Source of the DNA: Propionibacterium sp.
GTDB taxonomy: Bacteria > Actinomycetota > Actinomycetes > Propionibacteriales > Propionibacteriaceae
Assembly (NCBI GenBank): GCA_012514785.1
Contig: JAAYZP010000477.1
Span: forward strand, 1-5,556
Direction of reading: 5' to 3'
Length of the DNA: 5,556 bases
Shown one piece after another: positions 5,215 through 5,556 of this stretch. Both the position numbers and the translations under genes were made by a program. The stretch's first letter is position 1; each line of letters opens with the position of its first letter. The notes beneath the pieces were generated by a model that made no database searches, was not told the origin of the DNA, and saw only the letters and a program-made list of their open reading frames with translations.

Positions 5215-5556
5215 TCAATTCCTGCGCCACAGGGTGTGCCAGCCGACTCCCATGTCGATCACCATCTGGCGCACCAGCGGCAGACTCAGCCCCACGACGT
5301 TGTACGGGTCACCCTCGATGCTGGTGACGAACGCGCCGCCGCGGCGGTTGATCGAGAACCCGCCGGCGACGTTGACCGGCTCGCCGGTGGTCGCGTACGC
5401 CTCGGCCTCCTCGTCGGAGATGTCGGCGAAGTTCACCGTGGTGGACTGCACGCGCGCCTGCCATTGCTGGTCGCCGCCCGTGCGCACCATCACGTAGTGC
5501 CCGGTGTGCAGAATGGCGGTGTGGCCGCGCATCCGCTGCCACAGCTGCACCGCCTC
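5215..5556 (-). CDS. maf: Maf-family nucleotide pyrophosphatase, C-terminal part (5' end outside window)
   Basis: Maf proteins hydrolyse dTTP, UTP or modified nucleoside triphosphates to monophosphates. They were first described as septum inhibitors, and actinobacterial members are thought to act in nucleotide pool cleaning. The 113 residues in the window (the family has about 190-220) begin with EAVQLWQRMRGH, matching the family's EAxxxLxxLSG region. They continue with TAILHTGHYVM, TTVNFADISDEE, AYATTGEPVNVAGGFSIN and FVTSIEGDPYNVVGLSLPLV, all in the expected order. At the place where many members have Ile-Gln-Gly (Gln is linked to substrate choice in the YhdE type), this protein has Ile69-Asn70-Arg71, counted from the edge. 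The start codon is not visible. On the minus strand maf lies upstream of the carboxylase gene, with the oppositely oriented Nudix/lipoprotein pair in between. Confidence 0.92.
   Translation of the reverse strand, partial: EAVQLWQRMRGHTAILHTGHYVMVRTGGDQQWQARVQSTTVNFADISDEEAEAYATTGEPVNVAGGFSINRRGGAFVTSIEGDPYNVVGLSLPLVRQMVIDMGVGWHTLWRRN

Noticed and set aside
1..5556. CRISPR arrays, tRNAs, insertion sequences, prophage or toxin-antitoxin genes
   Set aside because: No regularly spaced direct repeats, cloverleaf, transposase motif or matching small gene pair was seen on either strand.

Overview
The window looks like chromosomal DNA from a high-GC actinobacterium. Third codon positions are strongly G/C, GTG starts are common, and the biotin carboxylase is the fused biotin carboxylase plus biotin carrier type typical of actinobacterial acyl-CoA carboxylases. 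A propionibacterium-like relative is a guess only. I found no tRNA, rRNA, CRISPR array, transposase or phage gene.

Layout from left to right. (1) 1-971, minus: the N-terminal 323 residues of an AMP-forming acyl-CoA synthetase, cut by the left edge. A 10-bp-arm perfect palindrome lies just upstream of its ribosome binding site and covers the likely transcription start. (2) 1160-1987, plus: a 275-residue membrane-anchored protein of unknown function with a Gln/Tyr/Pro/Gly-rich linker and a Cys/His-containing conserved-looking segment. (3) 1988-2248: a convergent gene junction of about 260 bases. It holds a large imperfect inverted repeat (2009-2129) and a GC-rich hairpin (2171-2205), with no convincing gene. 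(4) 2249-4006, minus: an intact 585-residue biotin-dependent acyl-CoA carboxylase alpha subunit. (5) 4007-4084: a short divergent promoter region with a dyad. (6) 4085-4573 and 4570-4968, plus: a Nudix hydrolase overlapping a small lipoprotein gene by four bases. (7) 4969-5214: a convergent junction with three hairpins. (8) 5215-5556, minus: the C-terminal half of a Maf nucleotide pyrophosphatase, cut by the right edge.

The acyl-CoA synthetase and the carboxylase alpha subunit both act on acyl-CoA metabolism (activation of a short or medium acid, then biotin-dependent carboxylation). Maf and an acyl-CoA carboxylase alpha subunit sit near each other in many actinobacteria, in a cluster that also carries the carboxyltransferase beta subunit (accD). 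Here the pair is split by a two-gene Nudix/lipoprotein unit on the opposite strand. I infer that accD may lie beyond the right edge. Nudix and Maf enzymes both clean up nucleotides, but nothing in the sequence shows that they work together.

Most of the window is ordinary core metabolism. The points most worth a second look are the palindromic operator, the large inverted repeat between convergent genes, the unassigned membrane protein and the interrupted maf-acc order. I do not see a clear previously undescribed system.
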